Source: Heliopora coerulea (Eukaryota > Cnidaria > Anthozoa > Scleralcyonacea > Helioporidae). From it: a stretch of 64,000 bases of DNA. The position numbers and the translations under genes are program-made. The number at the start of each line of letters is the position of its first letter. Positions within the stretch are counted from its first letter, which is position 1. The stretch lies in NCBI GenBank assembly GCA_030142905.1, contig JASJOG010000050.1:719001-783000 (forward strand), given 5' to 3'. The notes below the pieces were generated by a model, which saw only the letters and a list, made by a program, of their open reading frames with translations, was not told the DNA's origin and made no database searches. Of this stretch, positions 1-10,059 are shown one piece after another.

Positions 1-108
1 AAGACTACACTAACCTGGACGATTTACCTTGTCTTGCTATTGTAATTCGCTCTACTCTGGTATTGAGCACTCTCTTCGTACGATTTTTAATAAAATCTCA
101 CTTTATCT

Positions 109-221
<113 letters not shown>

Positions 222-480
222 GTCTATTTGGTTAATGTCTAAGTTTTGAGCACTCTCCTTTTCAGAGACCAAACAGCTACATTTATATATATATATATAT
301 AACTTGAATTGGTCACAAAAATTAGCCCAGATCAAGTTAGAGGGGGGGCAATTAATTGCCCTTTCACCTCACTGGTCGGTTGTTGGCCTACTGTGGTCGG
401 GCCATGCCTTTCCCCTAAGGAAAATCCTGGCTACGCCATTGGGAAGAACAAAGCAAAAACAAAAGAACAAAGTTCAAGAG
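222..480. other. Intergenic, short (TA)n and possible TE edge
   Basis: No gene is visible. A (TA)n run lies at about 284-301. The stretch CCTGGCTACGCCATTGG near 426-442 resembles the ends of hAT-type MITEs when read on the other strand, but no partner terminus was found. Confidence 0.4.
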
Positions 481-645
481 AAAAAAAAATCTGGTGTTAA
501 AGGTAAGCTTAAGACCTATTTCTTTAATGTTGCCTTTAAAAATTAATTTTTATCTATATATAATATTTTAGATATAATTTATAATATTTGTGTAAAGCGC
601 ATAGAGCTGTTGTATATGCGCTATATAAATGTTTATTATTATTAC

Positions 646-691
<46 letters not shown>
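481..691 (+). pseudogene. 3' end of a 5'-truncated LINE (L2/CR1-type tail)
   Basis: The segment encodes a short C-terminal peptide (KLKTYFFNVAFKN, ending at 546) of the kind that closes LINE ORF2 proteins. An AT-rich 3' UTR follows, then GTAAAGCGCATAGAGCTG...GCGCTATATAAATG and a long (TTA)n tail at about 634-691. A GTAAAGCGC...GCGCTATATAA hairpin followed by a simple-repeat tail is a known hallmark of L2/CR1-like LINEs and of the SINEs that use their machinery. Only the extreme 3' end is present, as expected after incomplete target-primed reverse transcription. It could equally be the tail of a SINE sharing this end. Confidence 0.6.
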
Positions 692-2430
692 ATTCTACCA
701 CTTATATAAACTAAGAATTTTTGTCACTAAGCACAGAAAATAACTTTGCTAAGCTCTGATTGATACTTAGTCTAGATATTGTTTTTGTTTAAATAGCGAT
801 TGAGTTTGCCGCAAAACATTTTTTAAGTATCTTTGCTACAATTGGTAAAACTGAAACTGGTCTATACTTTCACATTCTTCATTGGTTTATAGATTTTAAA
901 ATAAGGATGCCGTGGCTTTTTTTCATTCCTCTATGAGAAAATACCAGTAGAAAGAGAGAAGTTGCAGGTTTGTGTTAAGTACGGTAATTTCACTTGAGTC
1001 TTGTAATAAACTAGTAGGTATCACGCTATAGGTATCTAGTGAGGTGTTTAGTTTTGTTAAAACACTCCTGACTTCTTGGAATGAAATGTTTCTAAAATTA
1101 AACACATCAAAAACTGGTTTTTTGAAATTGTCAAAACAAATTCATTAGTGTAACCTGATTTCAGGAATCCGCTCCAATTTCAATGAATTCGTTGGTTTGA
1201 TTATTTGAAGTAAGGACTGTTTAAATAAAAGCCTGATATGTTATTAGCTATACCTAAATGTATACAAGTATCACGAATGAATAGAGAAATGAATAGAGTA
1301 TATTTACTAGACGTTATAGACACCATGGTGGTGTTTCTTAACAGAGAATTCTGATAATCTTTTTCTGTTAGGTACGCCAACATTGCCTCCATTCCCTTTG
1401 TTTTTCAGTCCTTTAAGTTTTACTGTGAATTATAAATAACAGCTTTTACTAAGTTAAGAACCGCATTGAATTGTGCTTGTAGCTTTTGATTTCTTTTCTT
1501 TTCTTTTGTTCTTTGTCTCTCTTTGTTCTTGCTTTGTTCTCATTTCGCTCTTTCGTCAAAAGTTTCCGATTTGTCCGATACTGTGGTTAAGCCACCATGT
1601 CACATAGACAAACTACTTTGAATCGAGCTAGAAGGGCGCACTTAGTTTTTCAACATCTCATCCCTCTCCAGACTTTCTGAAACACGCAAATTAGGTACCG
1701 TACGAAGAAATTCAACTTAGACCAACAATCCAAACGGAGTAGACTGCAGTTTACAGGAGCTACCTAGCCACTGGTTCTTGTTGCGGGCTCAGTAGGCAAG
1801 CAAGGCAACGTTTGGTTGGAAAATTATGCATGCCAACGTATGTGACGGTATATCTACATTTGATTATTTGGAATAAGAGACAAAGAGCATCGTGAAGAGA
1901 CGAAAGCTATTTTCTTTTTCATTATCAACATTTGATTAGGGTTAGCGTAAGGGTCAGGGTTAGGTTTGGAAAAAATGAGAGACGTTGATGAAGAAACAAT
2001 GACATTGGTGGCATTTTAGCCAGCAGGCCAAACAGTAAGCCTTTTCCGAGTATTACAGTCCACGCACAGTATTCTTATCCTCTTAAAATTTTCAGATATC
2101 TCCTTGAACTATCGGCACTTTAAGTTTCGTCTTGAGAACACTTGGGCTTTGGTGTTTACCTTTCGCGCTAAAAGCTCTTTTTCTTGTTTACTGAGCCGAC
2201 GGCAGTAGACCTGCGGGACAGTGAGTCTGCTGAACTGCAGTAGTACCAATCAAGGGTCACAAAATGAAGGCAATCTCTGTCATATTGAAACCTTGTTGCT
2301 GTAGTAATCTTTTCGTCCCAGACTGCTTTTAACTTAAAATATAAAATCATTTCTGCTTCTTCGTTTCAAATTATGATTATTCTGACCCTTGGAACACCGT
2401 ACCGCCGTAAGTCTGAATCGTCACAATCGT
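692..2430. other. Intergenic, no gene recognised
   Basis: Open frames here are short, lack family motifs and do not chain into exons. A degenerate TTAGGG-like patch lies near 1936-1970. Nothing else is supported. Confidence 0.5.
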
Positions 2431-2439
2431 GTACCGCAT

Positions 2440-2640
2440 TAAACACTGTTTGACGGCGCAGAAACCAGTAAATTTAGTTTCGCCCAGTGAACTCAAGTTT
2501 CATATCTGGAATGCAAACTGGCCAACGAAATGTGAAACCAAGATGGCCGCCCATGGAAAGCAATTTTGTACGTCAGTTTCAGTACGTCAGTTTCAGTACG
2601 TCAGTTTCAGTACGTCAGTTTTAGACTCCCTCCACATTTT
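2440..2640 (+). repeat. Interspersed repeat copy with a 14-bp tandem array
   Basis: Four tandem copies of GTACGTCAGTTTCA (the last diverged) occupy 2568-2623. Segments on both sides, including GAAACCAGTAAA and TCTGGAATGCAAACTGG, recur in the opposite orientation at about 4900-5030, so this is one copy of a dispersed repeat. The 14-mer appears once in that other copy, so the array here is a local expansion. Confidence 0.6.
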
Positions 2641-3028
2641 CTAAAGAGTGAAAATACACACAAAACATGACCTTAAAAGACAGAAATTAGTTTAAAAATT
2701 TGAAATATAATTCGGCAAAGTCCAATCGTGTTACAGATTATACATTTTAACGAAAAGAAATTACCAAACTGACGAGAAACGTGGTAAAACGGTGCCGAAA
2801 AATTACTTTAGCAAACTATTAAGTGCATGTCCTCTTTTTACCGTCAATTTGCCATCTTTAATGCAATTTAAGACACCTCATAGTCCACACGGCAGTAAGG
2901 AATCCTTTTAAATACTCGAATATGTAAAACTGATCTAGCAATATTTCGTCTGAGCACATTTTCCATGGTTGTGAATGTTTTCAAAACCGAACCAAACAAA
3001 AATTGGAGATTAAGGTCATGTAAAGGAC

Positions 3029-3110
3029 TGGAACTGACATACAAGACCGCAAAGGGGACTGAAAAGATGACGCTATTCTGCACTCAGTTGATGCAATGAC
3101 GTCATACCGA
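3029..3110 (+). repeat. Second piece of the same repeat, left side of the LINE
   Basis: The block CTGCACTCAGTTGATG...ATGACGTCAT is found in inverted orientation at about 4855-4888. The two copies bracket the LINE fragment between them. Divergence is obvious, so the repeats are old. Confidence 0.5.
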
Positions 3111-3299
3111 CAAATAACGAAACGTGTCGAAAACTCTCGGGCAGTCTCCATACTGCGAGCAAAATTCCCACAGAATCTTAACAGTTCAAATCCGAAGTCT
3201 CCAAGATGAATAACTAATACTTTCAAGAAAATTAGCATTTGGTTTTTAAAGTGCATAATTTAAGTTATTACTTCGGAGTTCGTAGTTTCCATTACTGCT

Positions 3300-4590
3300 T
3301 AGCTCAAACGTGCTTGTTCTGTTTTTCGGGTATAATTTATTTCTTACTTTGTACATGAAAATACTTTTTTTGGTGTGTCCTCCTTTCTTTCAATGATTGC
3401 CAGATTAACTCTTGCAATACATCATTAGACCTGACTTCATACGGTCGACCTGCAAATATCCTAGCTGCTCTATTTTGCATTTCCTGTACTTTGTTTTGGA
3501 GATAATCACTAGAAATTATCCCAAACTAGACTATAATAATCAAAGTGAGGTAGAATCAGAGTAAGAGTATCATATGTGTTAATCAATATATAAATTTGGA
3601 AGCAAGAAACCAATACCATTAGAAACTATAGCAAGTATACCATTGATTTACTTGTTCCATAAGAGTTGATTGTCAATAATAATTCCTAGTATTTTAGACT
3701 GTTTAACACTTTTGATATCAGTGCCACCCAATTTAATTTCACGGGCCTTTTCTATATCAGTTAACTTTTACCTTGAATCAATAATCACACATTCTGTTTT
3801 GTCCTTACTTAGTGTAAGCTTATTTGTCATTAACCACTAACGTACATTCTCTAAATCAGTACTTAATTTATCTTCAACTTCTATTATTGATTTGCTTCTT
3901 GTGGATACAACATACTTGTGGTAGAGCATGTAAGGCGATTTGGCAAATCATTAACATAAATAAAAAAAGGAATAGTCCCAATGTAGAACCTTGTGGCACC
4001 CCATATTTTATGCTGGTCTGCTTAGACTGTACATCATCAACTTTGCACAAATGGATTCTATTTGTAAGGCAAGACCTAAACCACTTCGAGGAATGCTCAG
4101 TTAAGTCATAGAGCTTCATTTTCATCAACAGAATATTGTGGTCAATAGAATCAAAGGATTTCTTAAGATCTAGGAAAATTACTCCATTTAAATACCCTTG
4201 GTCCATATTTATCAACCACTTATTAGTAACACTAAGAATTAGTCAGAAGGGCTGTTTAAATTGGTTTTTCCTAAAACCTGCCAGTTGAGAAGAGAGTATG
4301 CAGCTGGCTTCCAGATATTTAAACAATTACTTATATAGATCAGTTTTCCAAAAACTTTGGCCATTGTAGAGAGGCCTATAATTGTTGCAATCAGCTTTAT
4401 CACCTGATTTATTCATGGGTGAAATAACTGCTACTTTTAAATCATCAGGCAAAATACCTGTTAAAATATACTGATTGAAAATTGCTGCAAAAGATGGTCC
4501 CATGATTTCAGCTGAATCTCGTAACAGCTTAGGCGGAATTTTATCATGCCCTGCTGCCCCACAAATCTGCTTGGCTGAAACAAGACAGCC
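3300..4590 (-). pseudogene. Decayed LINE reverse transcriptase (Jockey/CR1/L2 superfamily)
   Basis: Read leftwards, the fragment starts in the RT fingers (GHDKIPPKLLRDSA at about 4550) and shows the NNYRPL block near 4380. An open stretch at 4215-3874 then holds the palm: a DLKKSFDSIDHNIL block with the first catalytic Asp region, the KWFRSCLTNR block and the YGVPQGSTLG block. Past this the frame breaks and the expected YADD segment is not intact. Fragments still match the usual C-terminal part, including a KILGIIIDN-like block near 3680 and a QNRAARIFAGRPYEVRS block near 3460. The endonuclease half is missing. Several stops and frameshifts make it non-coding. The family is certain at the level of non-LTR retrotransposon RT; the clade is inferred. 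Confidence 0.85.
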
Positions 4591-4754
4591 GCCTGTTGCA
4601 ACCTACGAGATAATTTACATCACCCGTCCCAATTGCCTGATAAACACCTTAAAATATCTACTGCTTGTATATGCTATCCATCTGCTCTTTCATCCATGAT
4701 CAGATTTAAAAAAATACCTCAAAGCTGCTATGTAACAGGTAATATTAAAGGCTG

Positions 4755-4786
4755 TTTTCCACTAGGCGAATTCGCCTAGTGGAAAA
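4755..4786. repeat. Perfect 32-bp palindrome
   Basis: TTTTCCACTAGGCGAA is followed immediately by its exact reverse complement, with no spacer; the centre is an EcoRI-type GAATTC. Perfect spacerless palindromes of this size are usually fused ends of a foldback MITE. It sits at the edge of the inverted repeat copy to its right. Confidence 0.9.
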
Positions 4787-4794
4787 TTTAACAA

Positions 4795-5030
4795 TTTTTG
4801 ACAGTAAACAACTGCCATCTTGTAAATTACGAAGACTTTCCGAACGAACTGTCGGGATGACGTCACTACATCAACTGAGTGCAGAATGACCTCAAACGGG
4901 ACTGAAACTGACGTGCAAAAATTTTCCTACATGAACAGCCGTCTTGGCTTTACTTTTTGCCAAGCCAAATGACTGGGAGTTAGCATTCCAGGTATGGAAA
5001 TGGAGTTTACTGGTTTCACCTTACGAAATC
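4795..5030 (-). repeat. Inverted copy of the 2.44-3.11 kb repeat
   Basis: Read on the minus strand, this segment carries in order GAAACCAGTAAA, an ACCTGGAATGC block, CACGTCAGTTTCAGT and GTGACGTCATCCCGAC. The same order appears on the plus strand to the left of the LINE. It is therefore the right partner of an inverted pair around the reverse-transcriptase relic. Confidence 0.55.
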
Positions 5031-5614
5031 CTTTGAGACAAAGTAGTTTCCATGGCAACAGTATATATTGCTCAGAGAAATCTGTTTTACTTCTTACCAT
5101 AAACGTTCAAAATTTCAAAAACTCCTGCGGTTTATTTTCAGACATGTTTCATTTAGTCAGTGTAAAAATGATGGGATAATGGAACGAGACGAGATATTAA
5201 CAAACTAAGAACGTCATGGTTTCTCAATTCAGATGCACTATTGTATCAGGTAAGTTTTTTTAGGTAAGATCAAAATCGAGTGGACGAATTTGATATACAT
5301 ATATCGCAATGACACTTAAAAGGGTTAAAGGTGAATGAACTAAGACCGTACAGATCATTTGGTCAATACATGCTGACATTGTTGTCAACGTCTGATTCCA
5401 AGCCCACGTTCGACCACCTCCCACCATGAAGTCAAAATATCGCAGGTTTGAGGTAGCATCACGACACGACCGTCGAGATCAGAGATCAAACTTCCACCAA
5501 ACCTGATAGTCTGATAGTCATTAAGGAGTTTAGGATACGGAAAGAGGACTACGGCTGAAGATAAAAAATTTAACAGTTGTACTAGAAGGCGGTGAACATA
5601 TAAATAAAATATGA
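5031..5614. other. Intergenic, no gene recognised
   Basis: Only short frames without recognisable domains are present. Confidence 0.5.
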
Positions 5615-5617
5615 TAT

Positions 5618-5696
<79 letters not shown>

Positions 5697-5697
5697 A
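5615..5697. repeat. (AC)n(AT)n compound dinucleotide microsatellite
   Basis: Two alternating blocks of CA and TA repeats. The minus-strand open frame across it, rich in Tyr, Ile, Cys and Val, is a repeat translation. Confidence 0.97.
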
Positions 5698-6586
5698 TTT
5701 ATACATAACATATAAATAAATTATAGATAGAGTATCGCTTCTTTAAAACACTATTATGGCTAAAACTATATATAGTCAATAAGAGCGAACGTTTTCGATC
5801 ATCTCGATGATCTTGAGGTTTTTCGTCCATTTTAAGACTATATGTAGTGCCTTTCCAGTTTTAATTTTCAGTTATGGAGAGTTCAGCTAAACTTGCAAAT
5901 ATTAGTGCTATCGTGAATTTATCATAGTGAAAAGTCATCTAGACAAGGATCTTCTCAAGACGAAGGTTGAACCTTCGTGGGGTTCTGTAGCAGCTACACT
6001 TTGCCTCTTAATTAAGCGTAAGAATGTTTTTCTTATATTGCACCTTGTTACATTACAGTGCCGGTTGTTGAACGACGCTAGACTGCTTGAGCCTGAGCCA
6101 ACAAAACTACGCTCAGAATATGAAGTTCTATATTATACTGTAACTGTATATAATGAAAGTCAAACCAGCGTGTTCTAACTGTACTGCAGTGCACATAATC
6201 AAGAAATTAAAACATTCTGTGATCTCAACATGGTAACATGGTACATGTATAAGGTTAGTTCCTTGCTTATTTAATATGGTAGAGCCTCATTCCCTTTTGT
6301 TTCTATAATAGGTTGTTCTAAATATTTTTAAAAATCTCCTAACAGTCAATTTGCCGCAGAGTTACCGTGCAAACAAAGTGTCAATCAGGGGAACGGACCG
6401 TAATGGAAAACGCCTTTGTCCTGTTAGTGACACGAAATATTATACAATGCTTAAAAATAGGGAAGCCATTTCCCAACCTTTTCTGCACAAAAAGTCATAT
6501 AGAAATTCCCGTATTTCTCCACGTGGAACCTTTTTGAGAAGAAACTACTGAATACCCCACACCTCCATAAACTCTTGCTGTACCCC
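5698..6586. other. Intergenic, no gene recognised
   Basis: AT-rich sequence with a few frames of 60-85 codons that show no motif. Nothing supports a gene. Confidence 0.5.
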
Positions 6587-6674
6587 ACTGAACTGTACTG
6601 TAACTGGAAGGGTAACTCCAGTCAATCACTGGACCCAAGAGTGAGTTAGCCTTCCAGTTACAGTACGGTTCAGT
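6587..6674. repeat. Foldback (88 bp, about 25-bp arms)
   Basis: The left arm ACTGAACTGTACTGTAACTG pairs with a right arm that differs by one base over the same span. The pairing extends inwards (GGAAGG..GTAACTC) and outwards (GTACCCC), leaving a loop of about 35 bases. This is typical of a small foldback MITE. Confidence 0.8.
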
Positions 6675-6689
6675 GCTGTACCCCAGTCT

Positions 6690-7516
6690 GAGATCTAAAC
6701 TGCGAAGTTGTTTCTATGGCGACCACTCCCTTCACTGGAATTATTATACAGAATTACGACAACAAAGTAACTGTACCTGGCAAGTTCTCATATGAAATGG
6801 GAAGTTTGCATTGGCAGCCGCTGGTCGTGTTAGTATCTGTAAGACAAATATGCTTGTCATGGTTAAAACCAATTTCACCAAAAAGCGCCACCTCTTTTAC
6901 GTTGGTCTCGTTTACCCATGTCTAGCAGTAAGTGGTACTGATGTTGTGGAAACTGAGATAACTTAATCTAGAGGTGTTCTACCTTGTTCCGCTCACTTGA
7001 TTTAGGTGCTGCACTAAGCTGTAATTTCATCGCAACTGGCAATGCAATTTCATGTTTCTCGTAAACTTCGTAACATGCAAAAAATAGATGAAATTCATTT
7101 ATCAATCTTTCATCTATGGCATAAAACAACAGTTACTAGAGAACAACCTCAGTTCAAATTTGGCTACAACTGAGCACATGCTCATCAGATCCGACGAAAA
7201 CTTTAGCAAATTTTAGAAAGCAATTTTGTCCTTACACACATGACGAGGCTCCCTACGATTTTCAGTACTGCACATACGATCATGTTTTATTTTGTTAGAC
7301 AACTTTCCTTCCTGACCTTTCGCTGCTCTGATAATGTATCAACAGCGTATTGCTAAAGCGTTTTCTTGAACGGTTTTCCAGTAACCCTCCCTTTACATGT
7401 TTTTAAGAGAAATCCGAAAATTTTAAAACCTAAATTTTACAAGTGAAAAATAATTCATGGCACGGATTTTTTCTTAATCTTTTCTCAAAAGTTCGCCAAT
7501 TGTCTTGTTGAATTGA
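6690..7516. other. Intergenic, no gene recognised
   Basis: No coding or repeat structure that I can support. Confidence 0.45.
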
Positions 7517-7563
<47 letters not shown>

Positions 7564-7566
7564 AAA
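7517..7566. repeat. (AAAT)n microsatellite
   Basis: About twelve uninterrupted AAAT units ending in an A-run. It could be the tail of an unrecognised retroelement, but nothing upstream supports that. Confidence 0.95.
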
Positions 7567-8572
7567 AGGTCACCAGTTTCAGTTAGAAGTTCCAGGAGTT
7601 CATTTGCATATTGCAAACATATTAGAAATTACCGCGACGTTGCTATGTCATCACAGTAAAGACTTAAAATGTCTTAAACGTATCATAATCTATTTGAAGA
7701 TTATTAAGTATAAAAATTAGTTATTTGTCATTATTGGTTTATAGTTGCAATTAGTTTCAATAGCATTTTTAACAAAAAAAGTAGGAAAACGCCCTTTAAA
7801 GAGCAATGAAAACCTGGGATTATGTATTGTTTAAAAATGGCCAAGGAAGAGTAAGTCATTAATAGTTCGCAAAAAAATCTCCTGAGCTATTGCTAGATTA
7901 AAGTAAGTTACAACTAATTTCGGAAGGAAAATAGTAACTAGTCTGGGAAACTCTTGTTCAAGAAATGACTAAGCACTGAGCTATCGTAATATATATTGAC
8001 AAAGTCCCTTGATGGATCATTAATAATATTCACTTTGACTGGTCACGCTGTCTCTAAAAGGTGGCTCAGCAGCAAAACTGAACGCGAGGAGTTTTGTATA
8101 ACGCGAAGTGGCAAATGTATTGAATCCAGGTCAAGTGTATTCGTTTGCTACACCTTGGTTAAACATCGTCACTTGCAAGAATGAACAAAGTTTAAGAAAT
8201 CTCAACGACTAAAGTTGACGAGAATTCTTTTTTCCATCACCATGGTTACGTATGTTTCCCAATTATTGACAAGCTAGTCACGCTCTTAGCAGGTACTTAT
8301 TTCTCATTAAAACACGATTAAGTCGGTATTCTTTGTTCTTTTGAGGGTTTTATCCTCCGAAGAAACCTATCTAAACAAAAGAGCTTTTGAAAAGCTGGCG
8401 GGGGCTGTATATACAAGACTTGAAATAGCCGGGATTGTATATACAATCTCTGACAACAATTAATCCAAGAACGAACACAAACTGAAAGCATATTTTTTAC
8501 TTCTCAAAACAAAAACAAATCGTGTCGCTTAACATTTCTGGAAGAAAACCTACTTTAATCGTGTTTTAAGAC
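7567..8572. other. Intergenic, no gene recognised
   Basis: No gene is visible. A small self-complementary ATTGTATATACAAT lies near 8433-8446. Confidence 0.45.
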
Positions 8573-8675
8573 GGATAAATACCTCGAACGTCGGCTTTAA
8601 GCCAGATACATTCCTCGGGGCCTTCGGCCCCTCGGGATGTATCTGGTTTAAAGCCTCCGTTCTCGGTATTTATCC
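8573..8675. repeat. 103-bp near-perfect foldback element
   Basis: The arms start with GGATAAATACC and end with GGTATTTATCC. They pair through CTTTAA, CCAGATACAT and CCTCGGGGCC up to a loop of a few bases at the CCTTCGG centre, with only scattered mismatches. It is GC-richer than its surroundings. It is a compact hairpin MITE with no coding potential. Confidence 0.9.
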
Positions 8676-9407
8676 TATACTTTTATGTATAGCATTCTAT
8701 CTTTAATTGTTCAGAATAATGTAAAGAACTTGACCGTTCCTGGTAAAATGACGACCTTTTTATTCAGGCTACCGCAAACCACCTTAAAGGTAAATTCATG
8801 CAAATACAGGACACAGAAAGTATTCAGAAACCTTCCATTCTGTGAGCGTAATGAATCAATCTTCATTTTTCCTAGTAGGTATTTCCTTCTGAATTTTCCG
8901 TCAACTTTATATATCAAAACCACACTGTATTGAAAATTGATTGAGCATGTAGTTGTGAAAGGCCTAGCATGTAGATACCAAAGAGTCAGAAGTAAAGCTT
9001 TTAAGGCCACAGAATCTCAGAAAACAGAACTTAAAACAATGCTAGAAATAAGACTATATTACTCTCAGGGAACAGATATGGGTGCGCACTTTTTTTGTAT
9101 AAACTAAAATTACGAAATATTATATATGATGTTCATCGGCAATGAACTTCTATTTGTTCACATTAGTGTTGAATTATCTCATTAATTCGGCACATTTAAT
9201 CGAGGAGCAGACCCGAGGAATGATAAAGCTAAAAGAAAAGGATATACAGGCAGACTGTCTAGTTTTCTGGCTCATTGGGCTAAAGCCAGTGTATTTGAAC
9301 GAGACGTATTGTTTACATCACATATAAACTTGTCATGCAAAATCATGAGCGTTGTTTGACCATGTGCGCAGAATTTTAAATTTTATATCCTAAGATGGAT
9401 ATTGCAC
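8676..9407. other. Intergenic, no gene recognised
   Basis: Frames of 60-100 codons lack motifs on both strands. Confidence 0.45.
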
Positions 9408-10059
9408 AATACCATATTTATTCCAATAGACGTCCACTACCTAGTAAACGTCTTTCTCCAATAAACGCCCTCTCAACTCATAAAAATATTTAATAAACGC
9501 CCCCTGCCACGAAACGCGCCTCATTAAACCAAATGGACCTGTTTGTGAAATTGTGAAAGACTTCAAAACCTGCGTACTTGCATTATCTCATTAATTCGGC
9601 ACACACACAACCTTCCAGTCGACGGATTTGAAGATTACTCCACTCACTATTTTAAGGAAGACCAGCCGTATAGAGTTCGCACGTGACAGCTCCAGTCTCA
9701 AGCCGAATCCTTGAGGACGCAGACGACGAACATTTTATCTTCGAGTCTGGTGATAATGACAGAAATTTTGTGAAACTTTCATTGATGAACTGTGTGAAAA
9801 TTTGTTTTTGTTTTTACTCGCTCATTCTGATCGCAGTAGACGAGCCTTCTATCTTTTACTACTGACGACGATGACGGTGAAATTGACATTGTGTGAACAT
9901 TTGTGTGAAATCGCATGAATATTTCCTATTCTTAGGTTGAAATATCAAATTTAGAAATAAACGCTTCTCGAATGAACGCCTCTCCCTAATAAACGCCTCC
10001 CCTCAGAACTCAATGTTTTAAAAAACGCCTAGAGTGTCTATTGGATTAAATACGGTATT
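9408..10059. mobile_element. Non-autonomous TIR element, about 650 bp
   Basis: The left end AATACCATATTTATTCCAAT and the right end read on the other strand, AATACCGTATTTAATCCAAT, form imperfect terminal inverted repeats continuing into an AATAGAC block. Just inside each end, short AATAAACGCC-like motifs recur many times (9421-9530 and 9955-10035), a subterminal-repeat architecture typical of DNA transposon derivatives. No transposase frame is visible. No clear target duplication was found, so the superfamily is unassigned. Confidence 0.7.
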
